From the NCBI GenBank assembly GCA_017557425.1, contig JAFYYU010000011.1, positions 1 to 64,000 on the forward strand: 64,000 bases of DNA, written 5' to 3'. Below, piece by piece: positions 1 through 7,737 of this stretch; within the stretch, counting starts at the first letter, position 1, and each line of letters opens with the position of its first letter. The notes under the pieces were generated by a model, which was not told where the DNA came from, searched no databases, and worked only from the letters and a program-made list of their open reading frames with translations. Made by a program: the position numbers and the translations under genes. The stretch comes from Muribaculaceae bacterium (GTDB taxonomy: Bacteria; Bacteroidota; Bacteroidia; Bacteroidales; Muribaculaceae).

Positions 1-411
1 GTATTTTACGGGATTCCTTGCGTGCTCCTCATAGGGTGAAGCGTGGCTTGAGTTAACGGGTGAGGGCTGTGGCTGTTTTGGCGGCTAGGCGGGCATTGTT
101 GAGTACCAGCTGGATGTTGCTGGCCAGGCTGTCGCTGCTGGGTGCCAAACTCGGTGATCATGGCTTGCTTGGGCTACAAGGAGGCTCACTCGGTCTATAA
201 TAAAAAGCGCCGTGTGGCCGAAATCCTGGAATCCCCCAATAGCCTGGACGCATACATCCAGCAGTTCAGCCATTGAGGCTGGAAATAAGGGACCGTGTTT
301 CGCACGGGAAATTAAACAAATTATCACATCATTTTAATAGGATTTGAATAATTTCCCGCCCGGGCGCCCCTCCGATAGAGTTTTTGTCCACATCAAACTA
401 ACTGATTGCGA
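1..411. other. Left-edge region with no supportable complete gene
   Basis: This 411-base stretch lies beyond the 3' end of tatD. I find no complete gene with a recognisable family. Two short coding-like fragments are visible. On the + strand 160-276 opens with ATG and ends at TGA 274-276, with a plausible charged C-terminal sequence ending IQQFSH. On the - strand a frame ending at TAA 53-55 reads like an alpha-helical C-terminus (ending AKTATALTR) but is closed upstream by a stop near 157-159. Both may be remnants of decayed or rearranged genes. A 10-base GC palindrome CGCCCGGGCG sits at 357-366. No terminator with a clear T-run was found after tatD. Confidence 0.35.
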
Positions 412-1056
412 TTATTGAGGAATTAAAGGGAATAGCAGGCGCTGGGCATTGGATGTGACGAGTTGCATGACGGCTGGGGTGGTGAGCGTCAAGGTGCGGG
501 CGACCTGGGTGGCAACGTCAGTGATGGGGATGTCGCTGTCGTCGGTCTCGATGAGCAGACGGTCCGGCGGGGTGGCCTGCAGTGCCGCTGCATTGAAGCG
601 GGGGCCGTAAGAGAGGTAACAGCCGGCATCCAGCAGGGTGCGTGCCACATGGGCATTGCCACGCATGCCGTGGATGACAAGGGTGACGTCGTCGAGACCA
701 GCCCGATTGCGGGCATCAAGTATCTCGCGGGTGGCCCTGACGTTGTGGACGACGACTGGCTTGCCCAAGTCCCGAGCCAATTGCAGGTGACGGACGAAGG
801 CCGCCTCCTGCTCCACCAGGTCGCCACCGCGCAGGCGGTCCATTCCCGTCTCGCCGACGGCAAGCACCTGGGGATGGGTGGCACACTGCCGCAACAGGTC
901 GAAATCGCCAACAGTGAGCATATCCACGTCGTCCCACGGATGGAAACCCACTGAATACCACTTGCCGGGCTGCGGGTCAAAGCGGCGCGGGTCCACTGCA
1001 ATAAGCGCTGCAGTGGCATCGGTGCGGTGGGTATGGAAATCGACGATGGTGTTCAT
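412..1056 (-). CDS. tatD: TatD-family metal-dependent hydrolase (compact form)
   Basis: Predicted cytoplasmic TIM-barrel metal-dependent deoxyribonuclease-like hydrolase of the TatD family, 214 residues, shorter than the usual 250-265. The metal-site pattern is present: FHTH at residues 7-10, VGETGMDR with Glu69, His104 (VVHN), His129 (IHGM) and Asp172 in ETDDSD. The start codon overlaps the yidD stop by four bases (ATGA), so the two are probably translationally coupled in an rnpA-yidD-tatD unit. The family acts on DNA or D-amino-acid substrates in different organisms; the substrate here is unknown. In Bacteroides I would expect tyrS nearby, but it is not in this window. Confidence 0.88.
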   Translation of the reverse strand: MNTIVDFHTHRTDATAALIAVDPRRFDPQPGKWYSVGFHPWDDVDMLTVGDFDLLRQCATHPQVLAVGETGMDRLRGGDLVEQEAAFVRHLQLARDLGKPVVVHNVRATREILDARNRAGLDDVTLVIHGMRGNAHVARTLLDAGCYLSYGPRFNAAALQATPPDRLLIETDDSDIPITDVATQVARTLTLTTPAVMQLVTSNAQRLLFPLIPQ

Positions 1057-1316
1057 GGCACGGGGTCATAGCCGCTGCCACCCCACGGGTTGCAGCGCAG
1101 GATGCGCCACACGGCCAGCGCCAGCCCCTTGAACGGGCCGTGCTTGCGTATCGCCTGGATGGCATAGTTGCTGCAGGTGGGCGTGAATCGGCAGGTGGGC
1201 GGCTTGAGCGGCGAGATATAACGCTGATAAAAACGGATGGGCTGAATGAGCAGCCATCCCAGCCCACGCAACAACGCGCGGCCCAACAGCCTGATTTTAT
1301 CAAAGATGATGATCAT
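1053..1316 (-). CDS. yidD: YidD, membrane protein insertion efficiency factor
   Basis: Small inner-membrane-associated protein of 87 residues that assists YidC-dependent insertion of membrane proteins. The family signature is clear: an amphipathic N-terminus, YQRYISPL, the three-cysteine motif [11 protein letters not shown], and the C-terminal [13 protein letters not shown]. The length fits the family (70-90). Its ATG overlaps the rnpA stop by four bases and its own stop overlaps the tatD start by four bases, so rnpA, yidD and tatD form a tightly coupled operon. The rnpA-yidD pairing is conserved across bacteria. Confidence 0.96.
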   Translation of the reverse strand: MIIIFDKIRLLGRALLRGLGWLLIQPIRFYQRYISPLKPPTCRFTPTCSNYAIQAIRKHGPFKGLALAVWRILRCNPWGGSGYDPVP

Positions 1317-1726
1317 TGCGGTTCCTCGTTGACGGGTAATTGCTCGCAGGCGGCTTCCTGGGCGATGCGGGACAACAGCGACACCATTTTCTCGTTGATG
1401 ACACTATAGGGAGCAGGATTGCTGTCGAGATAGACAAAAGCGATGTCAACACCCCACCCCGCAAGCTCGAGAGGGGCCTGCAACAGTTCGCGGCGGTTGA
1501 GGCGGTAGGCCTCGCGCACGCGGCGGCGCAACGTGACGCGGCCCACGGCGCGGCGGATGCGCTTCTTGGGAATGGAGATGAGGAACTGCACGGGGTGCTC
1601 CCCACGGGGCCGCAGCCGGAAGGCCGCGCGCAAGGGGAACGCCATCAGCGACTTGCCCTCGTCAAAAAGCAGGTTCACCGCCGTTCGGCTGCACAGTTTC
1701 TCGTCTTTCTTCAGCTTATAGTCCAT
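1313..1726 (-). CDS. rnpA: Ribonuclease P protein component
   Basis: Protein subunit of RNase P, which binds the RNase P RNA and helps process the 5' ends of tRNAs. I chose the ATG at 1724-1726 (137 residues, beginning [10 protein letters not shown]) because upstream in-frame sequence overlaps the intergenic hairpin and because this matches the family N-terminus. The basic RNR-motif region is [16 protein letters not shown], where the usual Arg-Asn pair is Arg-Val (see findings). It is the first gene of the rnpA-yidD-tatD group and follows hemD with a terminator between them; a weak promoter-like TAATTTCG lies about 11 bases upstream of the start. Confidence 0.93.
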   Translation of the reverse strand: MDYKLKKDEKLCSRTAVNLLFDEGKSLMAFPLRAAFRLRPRGEHPVQFLISIPKKRIRRAVGRVTLRRRVREAYRLNRRELLQAPLELAGWGVDIAFVYLDSNPAPYSVINEKMVSLLSRIAQEAACEQLPVNEEPQ

Positions 1727-1743
1727 TACGGTTGCGAAATTAC

Positions 1744-1777
1744 AAAAAAATGGGGGCATGCCATCAAGCATGTCCCC
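1744..1777 (-). terminator. Intrinsic terminator after the hemD-like gene
   Basis: On the - strand a 10-bp stem (GGGGACATGC with GCATGCCCCC, one G-T wobble) with a 6-base loop is followed by ATTTTTTT. It separates the hemD-like gene from rnpA. Confidence 0.85.
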
Positions 1778-1797
1778 AAAAATATCTCCGACAAGAA

Positions 1798-2742
1798 TTA
1801 TTTCTTGGCTTTCTTGTCAGCCTTGGCCTTGCTGGTGGCGGCAGCCTTCTTGGCAGTGGCCTTAGGCTTGGCGGCCTCTTGCTTAGCCTTGCGGGTAGCG
1901 GCAGCCTTCTTGGCGGCCTCGGAGCGCTTGGCGGCAGCAGCCTGACGCTCTTTCTCGACCTTGGCAGCCTCACGGGCAGCCTTGCGTTCCATCTTCTCCT
2001 CCTCGGCGCGTTCCTTCTTCAGGTACTGGCCGATGGCGCTGGCCATCGAGGGAGCCTCGGGGGTAATGGTGACATCAACCTTGATGCCCGCCTTCTCGGC
2101 AGCCTCGAGGGTGGTTTGTCCCATGGCGGCAATCACGACGTTGCGCTCCATGTAGTCGGGGAAGTTGGTCGTGTAAGACTTGATACCTGCAGGCGTGAAG
2201 AACACCAGCATGTCATAATCCAGCGTCTCACCTGGCTTGAAGTCGTTGCTCACGGTGCGGTACATCACAGCCTTGACATATTTCACCTTGTTATTGTCGA
2301 GCACCACGGCCTTGTCGTTGTGAACATCGCTCACGGGCATCAGGTAGGTCTCCTTGTGATGCTTGGCGATGATGGGGATCAGGTCCTCCATCAGTCCGGT
2401 CTCGCTGTAGAATATCTTGCGCTTGCGGTAGATGACATACTTCTGCAAGTAGTGGGCGATGGTCTCGCTGACGCAGAAGTATTTCAATGTATCGGGCACA
2501 TTATAGCGCAACTCCTTGCACAGGCGGAAGAAATGATCAATCGCAGTGCGTGCCGTCAGAATGATGGCCGAATAGTCGGGCACATTGATTTTGGACTGCC
2601 TGAATTCCCGGGAAGTAAGCCCCTCCACTTTGATGAATGGTCTGAAAACTACTTCAACACCGTATTTTTTCTCCAGGTCAAAGTACGGAGACTTTTCAGA
2701 CGTTGGTCTTGGTTGAGAAACCAGAATCTTCTTAATGCTCAT
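1798..2742 (-). CDS. hemD: Uroporphyrinogen-III synthase (HemD) family protein with Ala/Lys-rich C-terminal tail
   Basis: Residues 1-243 match the HemD family as found in Bacteroidetes (start MSIKKILVSQPRP, central ILTARTAIDHF, and MLVFFTPAGIKSY near 178-190). The reaction is cyclisation of hydroxymethylbilane to uroporphyrinogen III. Residues about 244-314 are a low-complexity tail made almost only of Ala, Lys, Glu and Arg, histone-H1-like at the end and possibly coiled-coil in its first part. No other haem gene is nearby. The start directly abuts the stop of the DUF4271 gene (no gap), so the two are cotranscribed; a possible internal promoter TACCTTTG lies at 2825-2832. The catalytic role is moderately sure, because HemD sequences are poorly conserved. 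Confidence 0.8.
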   Translation of the reverse strand: MSIKKILVSQPRPTSEKSPYFDLEKKYGVEVVFRPFIKVEGLTSREFRQSKINVPDYSAIILTARTAIDHFFRLCKELRYNVPDTLKYFCVSETIAHYLQKYVIYRKRKIFYSETGLMEDLIPIIAKHHKETYLMPVSDVHNDKAVVLDNNKVKYVKAVMYRTVSNDFKPGETLDYDMLVFFTPAGIKSYTTNFPDYMERNVVIAAMGQTTLEAAEKAGIKVDVTITPEAPSMASAIGQYLKKERAEEEKMERKAAREAAKVEKERQAAAAKRSEAAKKAAATRKAKQEAAKPKATAKKAAATSKAKADKKAKK

Positions 2743-3606
2743 TTAGCTATTTATAGACTGTAAAATACCACTAAACCAATACGTTAGCCCCGTCACAAGG
2801 ACTAAGGGTACGATTTCGACGGCGCAAAGGTACAACAAAAAATAGATAATAGAGGACAAATTGCTATAAAAAATTCTAAATCCCTTGATGATGAAAATGA
2901 GGCGTCCTACCAGATACAGTGAGGCCGCTACCCATAACAGTAATTTGCCATGGGCGGGATATAACATCAACAGGAACAGCACGGGAAGCAACACCAGCCC
3001 CAGAAAAGCCTGAGACGCCTTAAACCCGTCGATCCACAGCTTGGAGGCCACGGTGTCTAGAAAAGTGTAGCCCAACACCTTGTAAGCCACCCACTGGGCG
3101 GCATAGAAGACGAGTGCCACTCCCGTGTAGGCAGCCACATACAGGAAGATGCCCTGCTGCAGCGAGGATGCCAATGCCGGCCACAGCAGCTGAACGGCAA
3201 AATAGATGATGAAACCCTCGACAATACATGTGTTGGCGACCAACGCGGCCTGGATACTGGTCTCGTGGACGGTGTGGTCCTCGAACAGGTTCTCGCGGCG
3301 GCGGGTCGAAAACATGTAATGGAAAAAGTTCTCAATATACTTGTGGCCCGAGTGATAGCACAGCGTCACTGCCAACAGACCCACCAGCAGCAGGAACATC
3401 GAGGGCGTGTCATGAAGCGGCGAACGGGCGAAAGACAACGCCTCACCGCCCACGGGGACCTCCATCACGGGCAAACCGTTGATGCTGCCCAGCACCGTGT
3501 CGCAAGGAGCCGCGGCAGGAAAACCGTCAACGTACTGCGGAGCATAATAGGGCTCCACAGCATCGGCGGCATGGACCGTATCGGCAGGATGGGCAGGTGC
3601 GGGCAT
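2743..3606 (-). CDS. DUF4271 integral membrane protein
   Basis: Bacteroidetes-specific membrane protein of unknown function, 287 residues from the ATG at 3604-3606 (a TTG two codons upstream is possible). Residues 1-70 form a Pro/Ala-rich, probably non-cytoplasmic region, followed by about six hydrophobic helices (first SMFLLLVGLLAVTL, last FLLYLCAVEIVPLVLVTGL). The gene is sandwiched between the LOG-family gene (six bases upstream) and hemD (abutting). The order DUF4271-hemD-rnpA-yidD-tatD is one I recognise from other Bacteroidetes. A role tied to the neighbours is not evident. Confidence 0.85.
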   Translation of the reverse strand: MPAPAHPADTVHAADAVEPYYAPQYVDGFPAAAPCDTVLGSINGLPVMEVPVGGEALSFARSPLHDTPSMFLLLVGLLAVTLCYHSGHKYIENFFHYMFSTRRRENLFEDHTVHETSIQAALVANTCIVEGFIIYFAVQLLWPALASSLQQGIFLYVAAYTGVALVFYAAQWVAYKVLGYTFLDTVASKLWIDGFKASQAFLGLVLLPVLFLLMLYPAHGKLLLWVAASLYLVGRLIFIIKGFRIFYSNLSSIIYFLLYLCAVEIVPLVLVTGLTYWFSGILQSINS

Positions 3607-3612
3607 AGTCAA

Positions 3613-4194
3613 TCAATACTTAGACTCAAACTGTACGGGATTGTTGTCATCGAGTAGAGAAATGGCCTCGGCGGGAGTAGCAGCCACCTGCCATAGCAGG
3701 CCGTGGGAAGACTTCATGAAACCCTCGTCGATGGAATGGCGCAGCATCGCCAGCAACGGGTCATAATAACCCAGCGTGTTCAGGATGATGACGGGCACTT
3801 TGACCAAACCCAGCTGGCGCCATGTGAGCGTCTCAAGTAACTCCTCGAGCGTGCCCACGCCTCCCGGCAGAGCGATAACGGCATCGGCCATGTCACTCAT
3901 GATCTGTTTGCGCTGGTGCATGTCGGCAGTGACAATGACATCGCTCAAGCGGTCATAGCACCAGCCGTTGTCCACCATAAACTTGGGAATGACACCTGTG
4001 ACCTCGCCCCCGGCATCAAGCGTACCATCGGTCACGGCACCCATCAAGCCCACAGCACCGCCACCGTTCACACAACGCCAGCCACCCTGAGCCAACAAGG
4101 TGCCCAACTGGTGCGCATCCGCCAGATAGCGTTCATCGATATTGGCGCTTGAAGCGCAAAAGACGCAAACATTGCCCCGGATCTCTCTTTTCAT
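3613..4194 (-). CDS. LOG-family nucleoside 5'-monophosphate phosphoribohydrolase
   Basis: Cytosolic Rossmann-fold enzyme of the LOG (lonely guy, TIGR00730) family, which releases free base from nucleoside (cytokinin) 5'-monophosphates in characterised members. Key motifs are present: GGGAVGLMG (44-52), MHQRK (92-96) and PGGVGTLEEL (110-119) with catalytic Arg95 and Glu117. Length 193 is typical. The only ATG lies just five bases after a TAnnTTTG promoter element, suggesting a leaderless transcript. It heads the run into DUF4271 and hemD. The physiological substrate in bacteria is usually unknown. Confidence 0.9.
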   Translation of the reverse strand: MKREIRGNVCVFCASSANIDERYLADAHQLGTLLAQGGWRCVNGGGAVGLMGAVTDGTLDAGGEVTGVIPKFMVDNGWCYDRLSDVIVTADMHQRKQIMSDMADAVIALPGGVGTLEELLETLTWRQLGLVKVPVIILNTLGYYDPLLAMLRHSIDEGFMKSSHGLLWQVAATPAEAISLLDDNNPVQFESKY

Positions 4195-4199
4195 GGCTG

Positions 4200-4207
4200 C
4201 AAAGGTA
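4200..4207 (-). promoter_or_regulatory. Promoter -7 element for the LOG-family operon
   Basis: TACCTTTG on the - strand matches the Bacteroidetes -7 consensus TAnnTTTG and is followed by CAGCC and then the ATG, leaving almost no 5' leader. No good -33 TTG is visible. Confidence 0.6.
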
Positions 4208-4289
4208 CAATTTTTTCATAAAATAGGGATGCAGATGTAACTTTTGGGGCTTTTCGGAGTCTAAAGAATAAAAAAACAGGCAAAAATGC

Positions 4290-4319
4290 TTGACCATTCA
4301 TTAAAAGGTAGTATCTTTG
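4290..4319 (+). promoter_or_regulatory. Promoter for the small secreted protein gene
   Basis: TTG at 4290-4292, a 19-base spacer and TATCTTTG at 4312-4319 followed by C: a full Bacteroidetes promoter. The predicted transcript begins about 17 bases before the ATG at 4343. Confidence 0.75.
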
Positions 4320-4342
4320 CCGATTGAAACCAAGTGAGTAAG

Positions 4343-4654
4343 ATGAAGCGCGCACTCTACATAGCAGTCTGCATGTTGGCCATGGGTGGCATGAATGCCA
4401 TTCCCATGCCAGACAGCTTTTTGCCCCAGCGTGTCGAGACCGTTGCGACAGGTCCCACCGCCCAGGGTGCTGAAGGCCGGATTGTTTTCACTGCAGGCAG
4501 TAGTGACGCCACTTTCAATGTCTATTCCATCACGGGTCAGTTGGTCAAGGTGGTACGCGTGAGTGCTGACCAGCGCGTCACAGTGGACTTCCCCAAGGGT
4601 TTCTATATCGTGAAGTGCAGCAACCAGTGGTCGCGCAAGGTGGTGGTGCGTTAA
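4343..4654 (+). CDS. Small secreted protein that is mostly a type IX-like C-terminal domain
   Basis: A 103-residue exported protein. The ATG at 4343 is preferred over the in-frame GTG at 4334. Residues 1-20 form a signal peptide (ALYIAVCMLAMGGMNA). After a linker of about 25 residues, the remainder (FNVYSITGQLVKVVR, then FPKGFYIVKCSN, ending KVVVR) resembles the type A sorting domain used by the type IX secretion system. No catalytic or binding domain precedes it, which is odd for a sorting signal. It may be a remnant of a larger secreted protein or a stand-alone beta-sandwich. The gene has its own promoter and is followed by a hairpin. Confidence 0.7.
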   Translation: MKRALYIAVCMLAMGGMNAIPMPDSFLPQRVETVATGPTAQGAEGRIVFTAGSSDATFNVYSITGQLVKVVRVSADQRVTVDFPKGFYIVKCSNQWSRKVVVR

Positions 4655-4711
4655 CACGGCTGCCTGACGCGTGTGTGCCGACCGATGACCTTATAGAAGA
4701 TAGAGATGTAT

Positions 4712-4740
4712 GGGCGTGACTGTGTCACGTCCCTTATTGT
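4712..4740 (+). terminator. Probable terminator hairpin
   Basis: GGGCGTGAC, TGT, GTCACGTCCC (one bulge) followed by TTATTGTTT, located between the small secreted protein gene and cls. The T-run is imperfect. Confidence 0.55.
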
Positions 4741-4769
4741 TTAACATAAACTGAAGAATCGCCAAGGAA

Positions 4770-6221
4770 ATGATTCTCGCCGAGTTGTTCCCATACGCCA
4801 ACGTTGTCTATAACATCCTCACGGTGTTGTACATCTTGACTGTTCTTGCCGTCATCGTAGTGGTGCTGAGCGAGAACCGCAACCCGGTCAAGTCGATGGC
4901 GTGGGTGCTGGTGCTGCTGTTGCTGCCGGTGGTGGGCTTGGTGATTTACCTGATATTCGGACGCAGCCTCAAGGGCATGAGACTGATATCCAGCTCTGAC
5001 CTGCGCGAGTTGCGGCGCATGAACGACTACGATGACCACAGCGAATTAGTGCCAGATGTGAGTGACAGCTCCCGACAACTCATCGCCTTGGTCAACAAAC
5101 TGGCAGGTCCCCACCTGTTCACAGGAAATGACATCGAAACTCTCACCACAGGAGAGGGAAAATTCACCTCACTGCTGAGCGATATCAAGGAGGCAAAGGA
5201 TTACATCCATGTGCAGTATTTCATCCTCGAGGATGATGCCGTGGGCCGTCAGCTCATCGACTTGCTCAAGAAAAAGGCGCTTGAGGGCGTGCAGGTGAGG
5301 TTGCTCTATGACTACGTGGGGTCGTTCTATCTGCGTCCCCGCGTGCTCAAGGAGATGCGACGCGCCGGCATCGAGGTACATCCGTTCTTGAAGGTGACAC
5401 CTGCCAATGTCGCTTTCCGCATCAATTGGCGCAATCACCGCAAGATTGTCGTCATCGACGGCAAGATAGGCTATGTGGGCGGCATGAACATCGCCGAGCG
5501 CTATGTGACAGGTGACAAGAAATGGCCGGTTGCCTGGCGCGACACCCATCTGCGCATCTCAGGCGAGGCGGTGGCGGCGCTGCAGTACTCTTTTGCCATC
5601 GACTGGATCTTCACCACACGCAAATTGCTCACATCGTCCACGATGCACTATGATGCTCCCCCTGCCAGCCACGACTATATCGTGCAGATGATGGGAAGCG
5701 GCCCGACCAACCGCTGGAACAACATCTCGTTTGTGTTCCAGCGCGCCATCTCGATGGCTAAAAAGCGCATCTATATCCAGACGCCTTATTTCCTGCCCAG
5801 CGAATCCCTGCTCAAGGCATTGCAGAGCGCGGCCCTGTCGGGTGTTGACGTCAGGCTGATGATTCCACGGCGTCCCGACTCATGGATGCTACGTCTTGCC
5901 ACGGGCTCCTACATTAAGCAGTGCCTGTTGTCGGGCATGAAGATCTATTTCTATGAGCCTACGGTCATGCACGCCAAGGTGGTACTCACCGATGACGAGT
6001 TCGTCACAACCGGCTCGACCAATTTCGATTTCCGCAGCTTTGAACACAACTTTGAGTTCAACACACTGATATACAGCAAAGAATTTAACGAGAAGATGTG
6101 TGCCACTTTTGAGGCCGACATGGAGCAGTGCTCCCGCGTGAGCATGGGCAAATGGAAAAAACGCCCGCTCATGCAGAAGGCCCTCGAATCGGTTATCCGC
6201 CTTTTCAGTCCCATCCTGTAA
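4770..6221 (+). CDS. cls: Cardiolipin synthase (phospholipase D superfamily)
   Basis: Inner-membrane enzyme that condenses two phosphatidylglycerols to cardiolipin and glycerol. The 483 residues contain two N-terminal transmembrane helices (about 14-33 and 44-63) followed by two PLD domains, each with an intact HxKxxxxD motif: His223/Lys225/Asp230 in NHRKIVVIDG, and His401/Lys403/Asp408 in MHAKVVLTDD. The length and layout are those of ClsA-type synthases. It lies ten bases upstream of ispE, so the two are probably cotranscribed. The start ATG follows AAGGAA closely. Confidence 0.95.
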   Translation: MILAELFPYANVVYNILTVLYILTVLAVIVVVLSENRNPVKSMAWVLVLLLLPVVGLVIYLIFGRSLKGMRLISSSDLRELRRMNDYDDHSELVPDVSDSSRQLIALVNKLAGPHLFTGNDIETLTTGEGKFTSLLSDIKEAKDYIHVQYFILEDDAVGRQLIDLLKKKALEGVQVRLLYDYVGSFYLRPRVLKEMRRAGIEVHPFLKVTPANVAFRINWRNHRKIVVIDGKIGYVGGMNIAERYVTGDKKWPVAWRDTHLRISGEAVAALQYSFAIDWIFTTRKLLTSSTMHYDAPPASHDYIVQMMGSGPTNRWNNISFVFQRAISMAKKRIYIQTPYFLPSESLLKALQSAALSGVDVRLMIPRRPDSWMLRLATGSYIKQCLLSGMKIYFYEPTVMHAKVVLTDDEFVTTGSTNFDFRSFEHNFEFNTLIYSKEFNEKMCATFEADMEQCSRVSMGKWKKRPLMQKALESVIRLFSPIL

Positions 6222-6231
6222 TCCCGCCGAC

Positions 6232-7056
6232 ATGATTACTTTTCCCAACGCAAAAATCAATCTGGGCTTGAATATCGTAGAGCGCCGCCCTGACGGCTAC
6301 CACAATATCGAGACCGTGTTTTATCCTGTTCCCCTGACTGACGTACTGGAAATCGTGCCCGCCAACGATGGCGACGAGACGACGCTCACCAGCTATGGCA
6401 ACAAGGTGGACTGCCCACCCGAGAAGAATCTGGTGATGAAAGCCTACCGCCTGCTGCAGGCGCAATATGGCCTGCCCGCTGTGGCGATTCATCTATACAA
6501 GCACATCCCCGACGGGGCCGGCCTGGGTGGCGGGTCGAGCGATGCAGCCCATGCCTTGGTCATGCTCAACAAGATGTTCTCTCTCGGATTGTCGGACCGG
6601 GAATTAGCCGCCCATGCCGTGACACTGGGCGCCGACTGTGCCTTCTTTATCTATAACCGCCCCATGCTGGCGACGGGAATCGGTGATGTGCTATCACCCA
6701 TCGATGTGAATCTCAAGGGCCGGACACTGCTGCTGGTCAAGCCCGCCATGGGTGTGGATACACGCACTGCCTACAGCCGCGTCAAGCCCCAGGCACCCGC
6801 GACGACGTTGACCGAAATCCTATCGCGCCCCATCAATAGCTGGGATGGCATGCTGGTCAACGATTTTGAGCCCAGCGTGTTTGCCGCACTGCCGCAGTTG
6901 TGGCTCATCAAGGCCCGCATGCTCGATGCCGGAGCGCAATATGCCGCCATGTCGGGTTCCGGCTCAACCATTTTTGGCATTTTCGACAGTGACAAACTGG
7001 CAGTCGCTGCGGCTGACACTTTTGCCGATTGCGCCACGTTTGTCCTGCAACTGTAA
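6232..7056 (+). CDS. ispE: 4-diphosphocytidyl-2-C-methyl-D-erythritol kinase
   Basis: GHMP-family kinase that phosphorylates CDP-methylerythritol in the non-mevalonate (MEP) pathway to isopentenyl diphosphate. 274 residues, typical length. The N-terminal AKINLGLNI with Lys8, the glycine-rich ATP loop PDGAGLGGGSSDAA (93-106) and the C-terminal SGSGSTIFGIF are diagnostic. It begins ten bases after cls and has a 65-base gap before grpE. Cytoplasmic. Confidence 0.97.
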   Translation: MITFPNAKINLGLNIVERRPDGYHNIETVFYPVPLTDVLEIVPANDGDETTLTSYGNKVDCPPEKNLVMKAYRLLQAQYGLPAVAIHLYKHIPDGAGLGGGSSDAAHALVMLNKMFSLGLSDRELAAHAVTLGADCAFFIYNRPMLATGIGDVLSPIDVNLKGRTLLLVKPAMGVDTRTAYSRVKPQAPATTLTEILSRPINSWDGMLVNDFEPSVFAALPQLWLIKARMLDAGAQYAAMSGSGSTIFGIFDSDKLAVAAADTFADCATFVLQL

Positions 7057-7121
7057 GAAGTGCGGTTTGGACTGGTTTTTGCACCTTTTAACAGGTAAAC
7101 TGACTTTAACACTACTACGAT

Positions 7122-7697
7122 ATGTCGAAAAAGAACAAAAAGAATCAAAATGACGAGGCCAAGGCTGCTCAGGAAGAAGTCCTCAACGAGGAGAACACTG
7201 AGCAGCAAGCACAAGAACAAGTAACCGAGGATGAAGCTACTCCCGAGGCGAAGATTGCCGAACTCGAGGAACAGCTCGAACAAGAGAAAAAGGAATACCT
7301 GTTCCTGATGGCAGACTTTGAGAACTTCCGCAAACGCACCATCAAGGAGAAAGCCGATATCATAAAAAACGGTACAGAGAGTGCCATGCGCGATCTCTTG
7401 CCCGTTGTCGACGACCTGGAGCGCGCTCTGGAAGCCATCAACAAGGGTGGCGACCTGGAAAGCCTCAAGGAGGGTGTTGACCTCATCTACAATAAATTTG
7501 TGAAATACCTGGAGAGCCAGCATGTGAAAGCAATTGACTCGACAGGCAAGGATTTTGACACCGACGTTCACGAGGCTGTGACAATGTTCCCCGCCCCTGA
7601 TCCCGCCATGAAAGGCAAGGTCATCGACACGACCATCAAGGGTTACATGATCAACGACAAGGTGTTGCGCCACGCTAAAGTGGTTGTAGGCAACTGA
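7122..7697 (+). CDS. grpE: Nucleotide exchange factor GrpE
   Basis: Nucleotide exchange factor for DnaK in the cytosolic Hsp70 cycle, 191 residues. An acidic, Gln/Glu-rich N-terminal region (residues 1-60) runs into a long coiled coil (EEQLEQEKKEYLFLMADFEN), followed by the four-helix and beta domain with the typical FRKRTIKEK and C-terminal HEAVTMFPAPD and GYMINDKVLRHAKVVV. dnaJ follows after 40 bases, and the spacer is a 7-bp tandem repeat beginning at the grpE stop codon. dnaK is not in this window. Confidence 0.97.
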   Translation: MSKKNKKNQNDEAKAAQEEVLNEENTEQQAQEQVTEDEATPEAKIAELEEQLEQEKKEYLFLMADFENFRKRTIKEKADIIKNGTESAMRDLLPVVDDLERALEAINKGGDLESLKEGVDLIYNKFVKYLESQHVKAIDSTGKDFDTDVHEAVTMFPAPDPAMKGKVIDTTIKGYMINDKVLRHAKVVVGN

Positions 7698-7726
7698 TTA
7701 GTGATTAGCGATTAGTGATTAGTGAG
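7695..7726. repeat. 7-bp tandem repeat in the grpE-dnaJ spacer
   Basis: Four consecutive heptamers TGATTAG, TGATTAG, CGATTAG, TGATTAG followed by TGAG. The first unit begins with the TGA stop of grpE. The repeat fills most of the 40-base spacer ahead of dnaJ. Function unknown. Confidence 0.9.
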
Positions 7727-7737
7727 TTGAATAAGAT

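Noticed and set aside
1732-2763. A 343-codon + strand open frame
   Set aside because: Runs opposite the hemD-like gene through its terminator; low-complexity Leu/Gly/Ser sequence produced by antisense Ala/Lys codons.
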